A stretch of 64,000 nt of DNA from the NCBI RefSeq assembly GCF_012273895.1, contig NC_052106.1:5394001-5458000 (forward strand). The letters are read 5' to 3'. The DNA is from Zerene cesonia (Eukaryota > Arthropoda > Insecta > Lepidoptera > Pieridae). Both the position numbers and the translations under genes were made by a program. Shown here in pieces: positions 41,801-51,900 of the stretch. The first letter of the stretch is position 1, and each line of letters opens with the position of its first letter. Below the pieces are notes generated by a model. That model was not told the DNA's origin and searched no databases. It saw nothing but the letters and a program-made list of their open reading frames with translations.

Positions 41801-42691
41801 TACCAAAGAAACAGTAAGCACGTGTCATTGTCCCGAATTAAGTCCGAAAATTCATTCCCAAATAGAATATTTCCTATTTCTGAAGACAAACTTCCATAGC
41901 AGGTGGGTTTCGGATACGGCCCGCTCCTTCGGTTTATTTTTGAAGCACATTTATTTTATGGACTCACCGACATCACATAAATCATTCTTTTTGTAGATAA
42001 ACGTAAGTAATAGGACGTTTATGGTCTGATAAAGACGAAGTAACTTTAAATTTAATAATTGCAGCTATTTCCGTATCGCGTGCATTTTTATAGGAAGGTC
42101 TATGCATGAATGAAATGTATTAATTTTGTTTAATTTATACTTTTCAATTAAACATCTACAAAATAAACATAATGTAATGGCCCATTATTATTAGCTGGAT
42201 ATTATAATATCTTTGTTTAAGAAAAACCTAATACCCTCTGCCTGCTTCGGTTAACAGTCTCATATTTAAAAAATACGTGTACTATTTAATTAATAGGTAT
42301 CAATTATTATGAACTTCCAAGAAAATAGCAGTAAATGTCACTTATTTTTTTTAAATATTGTGCATAGAATTTATTAAAGAGATCTTTTAATGAGATGCGG
42401 CCTCTTAAAATAATAAAAATAAATTATTATAACTTTTGCACATATAAATAAAACAAATTAACTGCCTTTCCCAATACGAAAATCATAAATAAAATAATGC
42501 TTATACCGGGATTTAAAACTATAAATGATTAGTAAATATGTGATTCAGCCACGTTCCACGCCCTAAATTCAAAAACATTAATCTTTATTACAACAAAAGG
42601 CGAAAACAATTTCCATCTGCATGGAAAACTTACCTTGGCCGTGAACATATCCAATAATAAAACACACTAACAATAACACTTTATTGTACAT
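26896..42691 (-). CDS. Integrin beta subunit
   Basis: Thirteen coding exons on the minus strand: 42634-42691, 36132-36276, 34141-34295, 33680-33845, 33254-33398, 32677-32866, 32281-32402, 31501-31830, 30849-31021, 29677-29868, 28960-29126, 28417-28608, 26896-27281; 806 aa in frame, normal for the family. It pairs with an alpha subunit as a cell-adhesion receptor. Order: signal peptide 1-18, cysteine-rich PSI domain ~32-64, betaI domain from ~120 with D144/T146/S148 at the MIDAS and D151/D152 at the ADMIDAS, LIMBS-type N239/D241/E244, four cysteine-rich I-EGF modules (~466-640), beta-tail, one membrane helix ~732-754, and a short tail with DRRAYAKF and NPLY (784-787). Odd points: Thr replaces the first MIDAS Ser, and the second membrane-distal NxxY is absent. 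Divergence suggests a lineage-specific or beta-nu-like insect beta rather than betaPS, but I cannot decide. Confidence 0.93.
28850..28930. repeat. Short repeat fragment beside integrin exon 11
   Basis: GATGGCTCACCATCAGGCAGCCTACCG followed by an A-run resembles the GGTAAC/CACCAGCTCC end of the repeats at 24 kb and 30 kb. It ends about 30 bases from the donor of integrin exon 11 (28960). Confidence 0.4.
30091..30140. repeat. GGGTTGCCTGG-type repeat tail
   Basis: GGGTTGCCTGGAAGAAATCA...GATAAGGCCGCCC is a recurrent 3'-end motif of moth retroelements. Related pieces in either orientation occur near 34688, 36672 and 58640. Confidence 0.5.
30347..30680. repeat. Interspersed repeat, inverted partner of the 23.9 kb repeat
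   Basis: GGAGCTGGTGGGTCGCCCGA to the CCCACTCACCGAAC region and AGCAGTATGCTATTTCACGC. It is the reverse complement of 23896-24165 and continues about 80 bases further (GTGCGAGCTGGCCC...). It lies in integrin intron 9, between the exons at 29677-29868 and 30849-31021. The open frame over it is not a gene. Confidence 0.6.
31139..31211 (+). repeat. Retroelement 3' tail with (TGA)n microsatellite
   Basis: AGGAGGCCTGTGTCCCAGCAGTGGGAACATATATGGGC, here written as a landmark of two adjacent parts, is a widespread lepidopteran LINE-type 3' end, followed by about seven GAT units. It sits in integrin intron 8. Confidence 0.65.
34688..34752. repeat. Retroelement tail fragment (GCGGTCGGCCTTATC type)
   Basis: GGTCGGCCTTATCACTAAAG...CTCTTCCAGGCAACC is the inverted form of the repeat tail at 30091. 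It lies in integrin intron 2. Confidence 0.45.
35070..35202. mobile_element. Perfect foldback element (MITE-like), 38-base arms
   Basis: Left arm 35070-35107 and right arm 35165-35202 are exact reverse complements over 38 bases (ends TTTAGAAATT and AATTTCTAAA). They surround a 57-base centre containing AACCCGACGTTTCGAACACT. Perfect arms mean either a young insertion or ongoing correction. There is no coding capacity and no clear target duplication, although TGTATAA occurs on both sides. It lies in integrin intron 2. Confidence 0.8.
35969..36080 (-). repeat. Degenerate Helitron-related fragment
   Basis: CCTTTCTCGGGTCTGAAACT...CATCCAAATCGGTTAACTGG...GAGGCAGTCAGACAG resembles, inverted, the middle and 5' part of Helitron-like copies. 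A sister fragment is at 57154. It ends about 50 bases from the donor of integrin exon 2. Confidence 0.45.
37568..37724 (-). mobile_element. Helitron-like element (copy I)
   Basis: On the minus strand it starts TCTACACTAATATTATGAAG after an A and ends CCGGGGCAAGCAGCTAG. It is the inverted twin of the copy at 26498. Confidence 0.7.
40066..40242 (-). mobile_element. Helitron-like element (copy J)
   Basis: On the minus strand it starts TCTTATATATAAAATTGTCG and ends TTTGTCGGGTCAGCTAG. It is the same family as the tandem pair at 5.3-5.6 kb, including CGAAACGGGTGGACCGATTC and GAGAATCAGCCAACATCTAT. Confidence 0.68.
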
Positions 42692-45157
42692 GATCGGGTT
42701 TAATTAAAATTACATGTGTATCGGATATTTGCACGTGCGTGAATCAACTGTAACTCGATCGGATTCGCGATGAGTGATAAGTGATAAGGGCTGATAAGAT
42801 GATAAGGGAAGGCGCGGGCAGCGCCGCCGCGCTAGCTCGTTCCGCGTCTCCGACATCTGCCGTACTACTAATCTACCTTCGTAAACTGTGAATAGACTCT
42901 ACCTATGTAGGCCGTCTACGCAACAAGTTTTACGACTACTAAAATTGGGCAACGTCCATTGCGTAGCTCCAACTGTAGAAAACTTTGTGAACAGCTAAAC
43001 AGTCGGCAGTGGATAACCTACAAAGTTTTTCGTGATAAGAACGTTTGAGTTTAGTGAATTTCAGTCGTTGATAACACTGTTTTTCAGCTACGTCATGCTG
43101 CACGCGTCATAATTAATTGTAATAAATTGAATTCTTAAGGAGCAATTCCAAAATATACAATTAAAAAGAATTGAAGATATACCATTTATTAATGTTATAA
43201 TAATTGACATAAATACTTTATTAAACAGTTTTCAATTAATACATGAAGGTACCGACGGTTAATAATTTAACAATTTAATTATTTGACTTGACATCATCGT
43301 AAACATGATGTACCTACATGATAGGTTTAATACTCAACATTTTATGAACTATTTATCATGAACTTCCATATTCATTGATTAAATTTAGATAGTCCATGAT
43401 GTTATTAATTGAAATTTTCATAAATTTTATGTAAACGACATCACGGTACTGAACAAACGCAGCTGATAAAAAATAATTCCTCTAATACTTTTTGAATTTG
43501 TTTGTCAAAAGAGACAGAGCTTTTACAGCTCCTAATCTCTCATACAGAAGATGCATAGAAAGTACCCTATTACGCCATTTTGTTACGAAAGTAATGAGCA
43601 CCAAAATGACGTTATCACACGTAATCACATGAGGCGGCGGGAATTGGACAAAATTGTGTCACGATAAGAGAAGACTCCACTAATGGTAATTGGATCAACT
43701 ATCTTTACCGACTTCCGTAAAAAATGTGTTCCTTAGTCAAAACTGTTGCTGTTAGAAAATATTTGGCTTCGGTTATATTTGAGCTTCAGGATTTATGTAA
43801 GATATTTCTATAGATGTGCTTGTGTGCTGAAAAAAGTGCAGGATTTTTTAGCTCATAAACAGGCTATAAAGTTACTTTTCATACCTTACCTAAACAATTA
43901 ATTCCAACACGTTACCATACTTTTTTATTTTCTATCTTACCGCAAGCGTATAAGTCGACAATAAGCAATTCAGTTCAACTCAGTAGGCGTCGAGGCCATG
44001 CAATAAGGCTTAATGCGAATGTCTACTTCATTGTAGGCGTAAGCCATTTACTACTTTGCGGATGACGTCGATTACAACATTTAACAACAAACCTAAATAA
44101 ATGCTGTTGTGCTAAAAGGTTTATGGATGTAACAAAAATTACATACGTTTTATATGGAAGTTAACGTAAAATCTTCTGATATCGTTTCAGAATTGGCTTA
44201 ATGTGATCATTAACTAATTGTGGTGCTTTTGTTCAATTTTGATCAAACAACTGTTTAAGATGTTAGTTTAGATCAAACTATTTACAAAGGTCGTGAAATA
44301 AATAAAGAGAAAAAATCTCACAAAATACAAATAAAATTTAACGTAGACCGTACCCACTCAATTAAGTGGCGCAGGTCCCATCAATTTGTCAAGTATGTAC
44401 TTACACCTTTAAGTGCTCGTTTCGAAAAGTGTCATAAAATACTAACTGATGGAGTAACACCTTACACCCCACTTAGCACCTAATCACCAACCTGTTCTTT
44501 AACTGTGAGCTTCTATTGTTCACCATCAGTTCTGTTTACTCAAACCATTTAAACGTATAAAAGATAGAGTTGACGGAAGCTTCTTGATTCTTGTAACTAT
44601 TTTAATATGCATTTCGGTATGGCTTGTTTCCTGTCACGTCGCAAGATCGCTTTTGTAGTTAAATGACCCACTTATGACTTACGGAGCCCTTCATACCGTT
44701 ATTTCATTAAACGGCCCAAATCAAGGTAAGTTGGAAGCATACGGCCGTCTTAATTGGGAGAGTTATAATGAATGTGCTATGAATAAATTAAGTGTAATAA
44801 TAAGTAATCACGTACAGTATGCAAGTTAGATGACGTCAGATTGATGTGTAGTTTTGGAAGCCTTATAGATTTAATGCGAGTACGTATGAGCTATAAATGG
44901 GAATGCGTGTTCATAATTTATTTTATTATGTTTATATTTTAAATTGTCTATTACATAAATAATACAGTGAGGCTTTTTAGAACATACATATTTACGACAA
45001 GAACTTTCGTTAACATGGAAATTGATTGAAAATAAATTTCGTGAAGCAATTCAATTCGTCAATGACCTAATATCCGACCTAATATGTGATAATTAGGAAG
45101 TTGCGTATATTCGATATAATTGTGGCCATTTAATGATTTAAATATTAAAAATATATC
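42692..45157. other. Integrin 5' flank, no other gene seen
   Basis: The first ~200 bases contain the integrin 5' UTR and probably the promoter. A GC-rich patch at about 42,800-42,860 (GCGCGGGCAGCGCCGCCGCG) stands out from AT-rich surroundings. The rest, up to the MORN gene stop, shows no exon or clear repeat. Confidence 0.5.
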
Positions 45158-46078
45158 TCAGTGTCTGCCTACATCTTCGACATCTTTGCTTTTACGATGT
45201 TTCTTAATTTTGGCATCACGCGTTGCTTCTAACATTTCGTAGTAATGATTAACCGGTTGAAACCAAGCGAAACCACATTCAGCCTTCCCTAACCAAATGT
45301 GGCCGTTGGGGTCAATGAGTTTTAGTTTCCCAACAGGTGAATTTTCAACGAAATCACAAACAAGCGTGCTTCCATCTGGATAAATATACCTTCCCGGGCC
45401 AGCGTAACACCAGTCTTTGATTGTTCCCTCGTATTTAGCTGTATCGGTAAATATTATGGACACTTCTTCATTAGCACCAAATCGGTCAGCTTCCCAATTC
45501 CCGGCGTAGATGTCGCCTTCATTTGTTGTGTAAACTCCAGGGCCTATCAAACAATGATAATTACGTAATTTTGGAATCGTAACAAGGTACTCTAAGTAAA
45601 TATTCTTTACTTTAAAGCTCTTCGTGATCTGTCAAATAGCTTTAGAGGGGGATAATCCAACACTTTAATCTTAATATGTACATTTTGGAGGCGATAAAAT
45701 TAAACAATTTTTTTATTTATTTTTATAATAGCACCATCGTAGGTCTTTTGTGTGCAATATAGGACTAAGTATTTATTTATTGTAGTATAACCAGCCAAAA
45801 AATAATATTCTGAGTATGTTAAAGCAGTATAGTAATAAGATTCGAAGTTAGAAATCTGCATTTGAAAGAAGAAAAGGTGTATACAATGTTAGTAAAAAGA
45901 TTTGTGTTGTTATCCTCACAGAGACATAGGTAGGTATGTAATAGCGCAGCGAAGCTATACATTATTCACCTTTAGTATCTAGGTAAAAGGTGCGTCCGTA
46001 TTCTGTATAAAAAAACTAAATAATACCAATTATAAACAAGTATTTGAAATAATTTTTACACACTAAGTATTTAAAAAC

Positions 46079-46122
<44 letters not shown>

Positions 46123-47115
46123 ATGTGAGATAAAATCAATTTATCAACTACCAGAAGACAAAAGATCATTAAATTCATCATTTTGACAATTGGAGCGAAA
46201 CACACGGGTTATGGAGTGGAATGGAGCTACAAACTGATACGGTTCATTAAATTTTACTTAATGAAATACAAAAACATTCTTTAACGCTTCGCTAAGCTGT
46301 TCGGAATGTTGAATGGGCGAATTGATGGTTACTATTCCATAAGGACTTCTCTTTTTGTCGAGTACGCGTTGTTTTTTTTTTTTTACAAGACAATATGAGA
46401 TGTGACAGATTGTCAAGCACATTAAATAGCTTTACTAAGCTAGATATGCCAATTCTCACGCCTGCTCTAGGTGATAGGCTTGATATTTCGTTCATTTAGT
46501 GATAGGGTTAGTAAATCTTATAAAAAGCATAAGAAAAAAGCCTTTTCTTTGCGATTTTACCATATTGCTCGCTTGCGAACCACAATATTGTAATGAATTA
46601 TTCATAATAATATGTCTTACTAACAATAACTTTAGCTACATTTAAATTAGATGTCTGGTGGTATTTAAAAGGGTTTAGGCTTAAAGAAGAGACAGACGAG
46701 GTTTCTGGGCCATTTAAGGAAAAGTAAGACAGTCCCTAAGTTTTTCGTACATAGTTTCTATTCCCGTAGTATTTCCAAGATAAAAACTTCTTGCTTTCCG
46801 ATAAAATCAAATGTTTTAGTTTGAGTTTAAAAAAAATGTACTGTACATGAAAACCATTCAACATTTTTACGTTACGTACATTGACACGTATATACTTATA
46901 GGAAATAATACGAATATGTGATATTATATTAGATATAATTTAATCTGCTAACCGTGCATTTTAACGCTCCGGTCCTTCTTTTTGGCTTCAAAGAATCCAT
47001 CATAGGTGTCGCCTGTGTTATGTCGGAAGAACCCTTGGTCCTGAACGACGGGGACTTCTTTTACTACTTTCTTTTCTTCGCCATCCGATTCGGGCTCACC
47101 AGGAGAATCGACCAT
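45158..47115 (-). CDS. MORN-repeat protein
   Basis: Two coding exons on the minus strand: 46953-47115 (ATG) and 45158-45543 (stop TGA), joined in frame to 182 aa. After an acidic N terminus, residues ~33-115 contain about three MORN-like units: YDGFFEAKK..., YAGNWEADRFGANEEV, and YEGTIKDWCYAGPGRYIYPD. MORN repeats form an elongated beta-hairpin sheet and are common in ciliary/flagellar and membrane-associated proteins. The C terminus is basic (KIKKHRKSKD). The start is the only upstream ATG in frame, with A at -3. The family member cannot be named; length is close to the small vertebrate MORN4/MORN5 proteins, but the match is not clear. A role in sperm or cilia is only a guess. Confidence 0.72.
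46080..46120. repeat. (TA)20 microsatellite
   Basis: An uninterrupted 41-base TA run in the MORN-gene intron. Likely length-polymorphic and prone to assembly slippage. Confidence 0.95.
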
Positions 47116-47439
47116 TTTAATGCGATTCTATAATTTTTTCACAAAAACGTTTTTTGGTAAGAGGATATCATAAGCCGCTCTAAAATTTAAATGTTTATCG
47201 TTAAAATAGAGATAACAAATTAGATATTTATTTAAACAGGATTCATGTTATGCATAAGTTATTGTCACCTTTTATTTTTGTTTATTAGTGACAAGCCCTG
47301 TATGACGCGCCTCTTATTTTTTAGCACGCAACTTTTTAATTAAGTTTTTGGCATTGACCCGGATAACAATAATTAATAAGGTACAAGGTTTTAAGAATAC
47401 ACGAACAAGGGAAGCAAACATTCATTTATTTTATAATAA

Positions 47440-47606
47440 ACTGGCTGGCAGCAACCGTTGTTTTAACATACCATTTATAAATAGACATATAAAATAGTGT
47501 ATGTTTACCGTACCTTACCGAATATACGTAAAGAATTTCATAAAAATCCGTTGAATCCTAAGAGCTTCGATACAGACGGACACGAGAATTTTATGTATAT
47601 AGATCG
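47440..47606 (-). mobile_element. Degenerate Helitron-like element (copy K)
   Basis: Inverted. The end nearest CTAG is changed to CTGG (AAACTGGCTGGCAGCAACCG). The other end retains GACACGAGAATTTTATGTAT, matching the TCTCGTGTC start of the tandem-pair family. Confidence 0.42.
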
Positions 47607-47740
47607 ATCCATATAAAACCTATAATCTATCGAGTAAAAATTGTTTATGATCCCTATAGTTAGGCGCTACCTTTTTGATTTTTTCCATAATAAATTCAAT
47701 TTTATATTCTTTGCTTCCAAAAATGAGATTGTGGAGATTA

Positions 47741-47928
47741 TCTTACTAATATTATAAACGTGTTTGTGAGGATGATTGGATGTATGCGTGTGCTTCTTCC
47801 GTAAACCGCTGAACGGATTATGATGATACTCGGCAGTGATGTAAATTGCTAGAATAAAACAAAAGCCATAGATATACTTGCTATTAGCCACAAATGTGTC
47901 CGCGGGTACAACAGCGCGGCAAAGCAGT
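47741..47928 (+). mobile_element. Helitron-like element, diverged (copy L)
   Basis: Starts TCTTACTAATATTATAAACG and ends near CCGCGGGTACAACAGCGCGG. The terminal AGCTAG has decayed to AGCAGT. It lies between the DLAT 3' end and the MORN start. Confidence 0.5.
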
Positions 47929-48069
47929 ATGAAATTTAAATGCATCCAGCACTGTTTCATTAAATGGAAAATGTAGGGTCAGAATGAAACATCGAATTTA
48001 TTTATAAATAAAATATATTCCGCTAACGTCCATAAAATCACCTATCAGCATCAAAACACAACAGCATTG

Positions 48070-48966
48070 ATGGTAACAAAACATTTATTTAATTTCAAAC
48101 GTAATATTTACACAGATGTTGCATTTTCTGTAAATTTAATTCACATTTGCTATTTCCATGATAAAGAAAACACTACAAAAAGATTCATTATATCACTATA
48201 ACTATAAAATGCAGATAAAACATATATGAAAAAAAAGACACAAAAAAATAACAGAATAAAAAATACATGACGCTTATAGACTACAGGAATATGCAATGAT
48301 GAATTTCGACACATAAATAATTAAAAATATTAGGCAGTTATGCACATCTGCATCTGTTGAATTTGATATTCCACAACATACTTAAAAAAAATATCCTTCA
48401 AAAGGGTGATTAAAAAATATACTTAAATATGATTAATATACGATAATCTCTTACACATCATGATCCTTAAAAAAATAAAATAAATATGAAACAATGAAGA
48501 AGGATATACGTTTACACAATTTCAACGCAATTTGCTATGGACAGACTCGATCGAGTCAAATAAATACTATAATTACTAAGTTTTTTTTAAACTGTACGCT
48601 TATCTAGGCGTCCCGTAACAAATTGTATTAAAACATATCGATACCAATGAAACTCGTTGGAGCAACCTTTCCAAAAATCCAATACAATATGCAAAAGACT
48701 TTTACTATACATTAAGGGCAGTGCAGTGGAAACTATCTGATGTGTTATACAGATACTTTTGCCCACACCAAATTCAGCTTTATTTGCTATAAAATAGTCT
48801 ATATAAAGCTATTTACAATGTATCTATCGCACCATAGACAATAATTTCAAAAAATCCATCACCAAAGACAATCTTTTCCCAAAACATTAGTCTATGGTTT
48901 TTGACAGATTATAGCCATAGTGTTTTTTTTTTTTTGAAAGTTGCTCAACCAGGTCCCATGAAGTGT
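48070..48966 (-). other. Probable DLAT 3' UTR
   Basis: About 900 bases of AT-rich sequence follow the DLAT stop. On the minus strand AATAAA occurs at 48084-48089, a plausible polyadenylation signal. No open frame or repeat is evident. The extent is inferred. Confidence 0.35.
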
Positions 48967-51900
48967 TTATAGGATCATATTCGCCGGGTCTTCCAAGTTT
49001 TCTTTGAGCGCCTTCATCCACTGCGCTCCGACCGCTCCGTCGATCACTCTGTGGTCGGCTGACGCGGTGAATGTTATGAATTTGGCCAGACGGAATCTGA
49101 AAAAAAAATAACAATTTCTTTTTATTTCGATATCGTACAAGTTCGTTAAATAAGTATTTATTAAGGATAGTATAAAACAAAGTCGCTTTCTCTGTCTGTC
49201 CCTATGTATGCTTAAATCTTTAAAACTACACAACAGATTTTAAAGGTTTAAAATCAGAATTTAGATAGAGAAATTAAAGAGGAAGATTTACAACATCTAT
49301 TAAACTACTCCGAATTTAACGCGTAGAATCATTTTCTTAAAGTGTACAATTTAGATCATTAAAATAATTTTTTCTCTTTGGAACAGGTTTTATAATCAAT
49401 TTATTATGAAAAAAATTAATAATGTATTGTCATGAACAAAACAAGAGAAAATTTATAAAAATATAATATAAATTAAAATATTAATTACATACCCTTGTGG
49501 TTCGTTCTTATCGGGGATGACAATCTCTTGCAAGCCACCGCAGGCCAATATCAACGCCTGGGGAGGGTTGATGATGGCGTTGAACATTGTAATACCTGTA
49601 ATTAATATGAACAAATATCAAGATTTAGTCCAGATTGTATTTATATGAAAATTTTTGTTGTTCCAAAACACGTCTCTACTATATTTTGAACATATTGTAT
49701 AGGTACTTTATGTAATGCTAAGTGGGTTTTATTATCATGTTAGTGAGTATAGGAATATAATAACATTCCTTGACAGCATGCGAATATTTTTCTTTTTTTA
49801 TATTATAAATTTTTCAATTGTACATATAAATTCATTAATATATTGCCATTAAAAAAAAATTAATTAATTGAAATTGAATCTAAGGCCACGTTACAGAGGG
49901 TTAGTATAGAGAGCGAAACGGACAGAATATTTTATTTAGTATTTGACTTTACCACCATCAAAACAACTTTAAGTCGGAAGGCCAACACCATATGCTCACA
50001 ATACTCCATACCAATTTTATTCTCATATGCATAATAAATGATACGCATTTGTTGTACGCATTACATATACGTAATTGATCTGTGGATAATGTTGTTGGTT
50101 GCTACACATATGTACTAAGCAGTACCTGTAGACTAAAATGTTCCTGTATAATTTCTTACTGGTCTACTATTTGTTAGCCCAAATAAAGAAAAATAAAAAA
50201 ATATATAAAAAAATAAAAATTAAAAAATCACTCACCATACATTCCAAGATTGGAGACAGTGACCGTACCGCCCTGGTACTCCTGCGGCTGCAGCTTGCTC
50301 TCCTTCGCCTTCTGCGCGAGCTCCTTCATGTTTCTGGACAGGTCGATGACGCCGCGCGAGTCCGCGTTGAACAGGATCGGCGTGATCAGGCCGCTCGGTG
50401 TGGCCACCGCCACGCTCACGTCCACGTTCGAGTATCTGTGCGAAACAGGTTTACTTTCAAATACGGACAGATAGACAGATAGACAGACAGCTGTCACTAT
50501 ACCACAAAGTTAGCTGTATTAAAATTAAAAATTAAAAACAAAATTTTATAATATACTATCTTTTTCCCGCGGCTTCGCACGCGTTAAATTCGGAATAGTT
50601 TAATATTTTGATCTTGAATCCCTCTATCTATTAAAAACCCAATCAAAATCCGTTGTGCAGTTTTACAGATCTAAACATACATACAGACGCGGGAAGGGAC
50701 TTTGTTTTATTAGTAATCCAATGTAATATGCAGACTGAGTGCTTACTGCACTAAGCCAAACAATAAAGAAAATATATTGAAGAAAACAATCAAAGATAAA
50801 ACCATTAAATGAATACAAATATGTTTATAGTATTGAATAATTCGCACTGCTATACTCACTGTCTAATAAATGTGTCCATCCAGTGCGAGTTGGCGGTGGG
50901 CACGCGCTTGCACGCCGCCGCTACGGCCTTCACTATGAAGTCGTTCACTGATACCTATATGATAAATTGATTACATATTTATGTGTACATAATAAACAAT
51001 TAATAATAGAGCTAAGCTAAATGCTCTGCTTCTATTAACATATGCATATTATTAACTTAGCAACAGCTTCTATCTATCTATATATATAAAATTCTCGTGT
51101 CACAGTTTTCGTTGCCATACTCCTCCGAAACGGCTTGACCGATTCCTCTGAAATTTGGTAAGCATACTGGGTAGGTCTGAGAATCGGCTAACATCTATTT
51201 TTTATCCCGATATTCCTACGGGATACGGACTTACGCGGGTGAAACCGCGGGGCGCAGCTAGTTAACGTATATATTTTACCATGTTTATTATATTCTTTAG
51301 TCAATAATAGTCTTTCAAAACTTAATCTAACATAAAACATTCTGTCTTTAAAGGTAAGAAGCTAATAAAAGCGTGTTAAAAAGTGAATACAGTACATTCT
51401 ATATCAAAACCGTATCTGTACGGTATAACACCCCCACTATACTATACTGCCCTCACCTTGACGTCCGCCTTCTCAGCGGCCAATCTATCGTTGACCAGCT
51501 TGCGCATCGCGAGCGTCTTCTCCACGTTGACGGTGACCGACAGCTGGTAGTGCGGTATCGTCTGCTTGGCGGCGGTCAGACGCTTGGCGATGGTCTCCCG
51601 CATGCCGGACAGCGGCAGGTCCACGTACGTCGCGCCGGAGGGCGGCGGCGGGAGCGCCTGCGCGGGCGCCGCCGCAGCCGCCGCCGCCGCGCCTGCCACG
51701 TCACCGCTCTTCAGCGAACCGTATATGCCAGACCCTTGGCCTGTGTTGCAACGCTTTTGGTATAGGGGATGCGAGCAAAGAGGTATTCAGCTGGCTGCAT
51801 CCATTACGTTCGCGAACCTATTGCGCTGCGATGGACACGGTACGCGTATCTCTATAAAACGGCTCCACAGTCCAGAACAGACTGAGCTCCCCTTTCTGTT

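Larger units (their letters stand above)
36277..42633 (-). other. Integrin intron 1 (6.4 kb)
   Basis: It separates the signal-peptide exon from the PSI exon. It is AT-rich and contains two Helitron-like copies (37568, 40066), a repeat fragment at 36672-36722, and a GGGTTCTCTACCC-type repeat near 39856. I see no nested gene. Confidence 0.75.
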
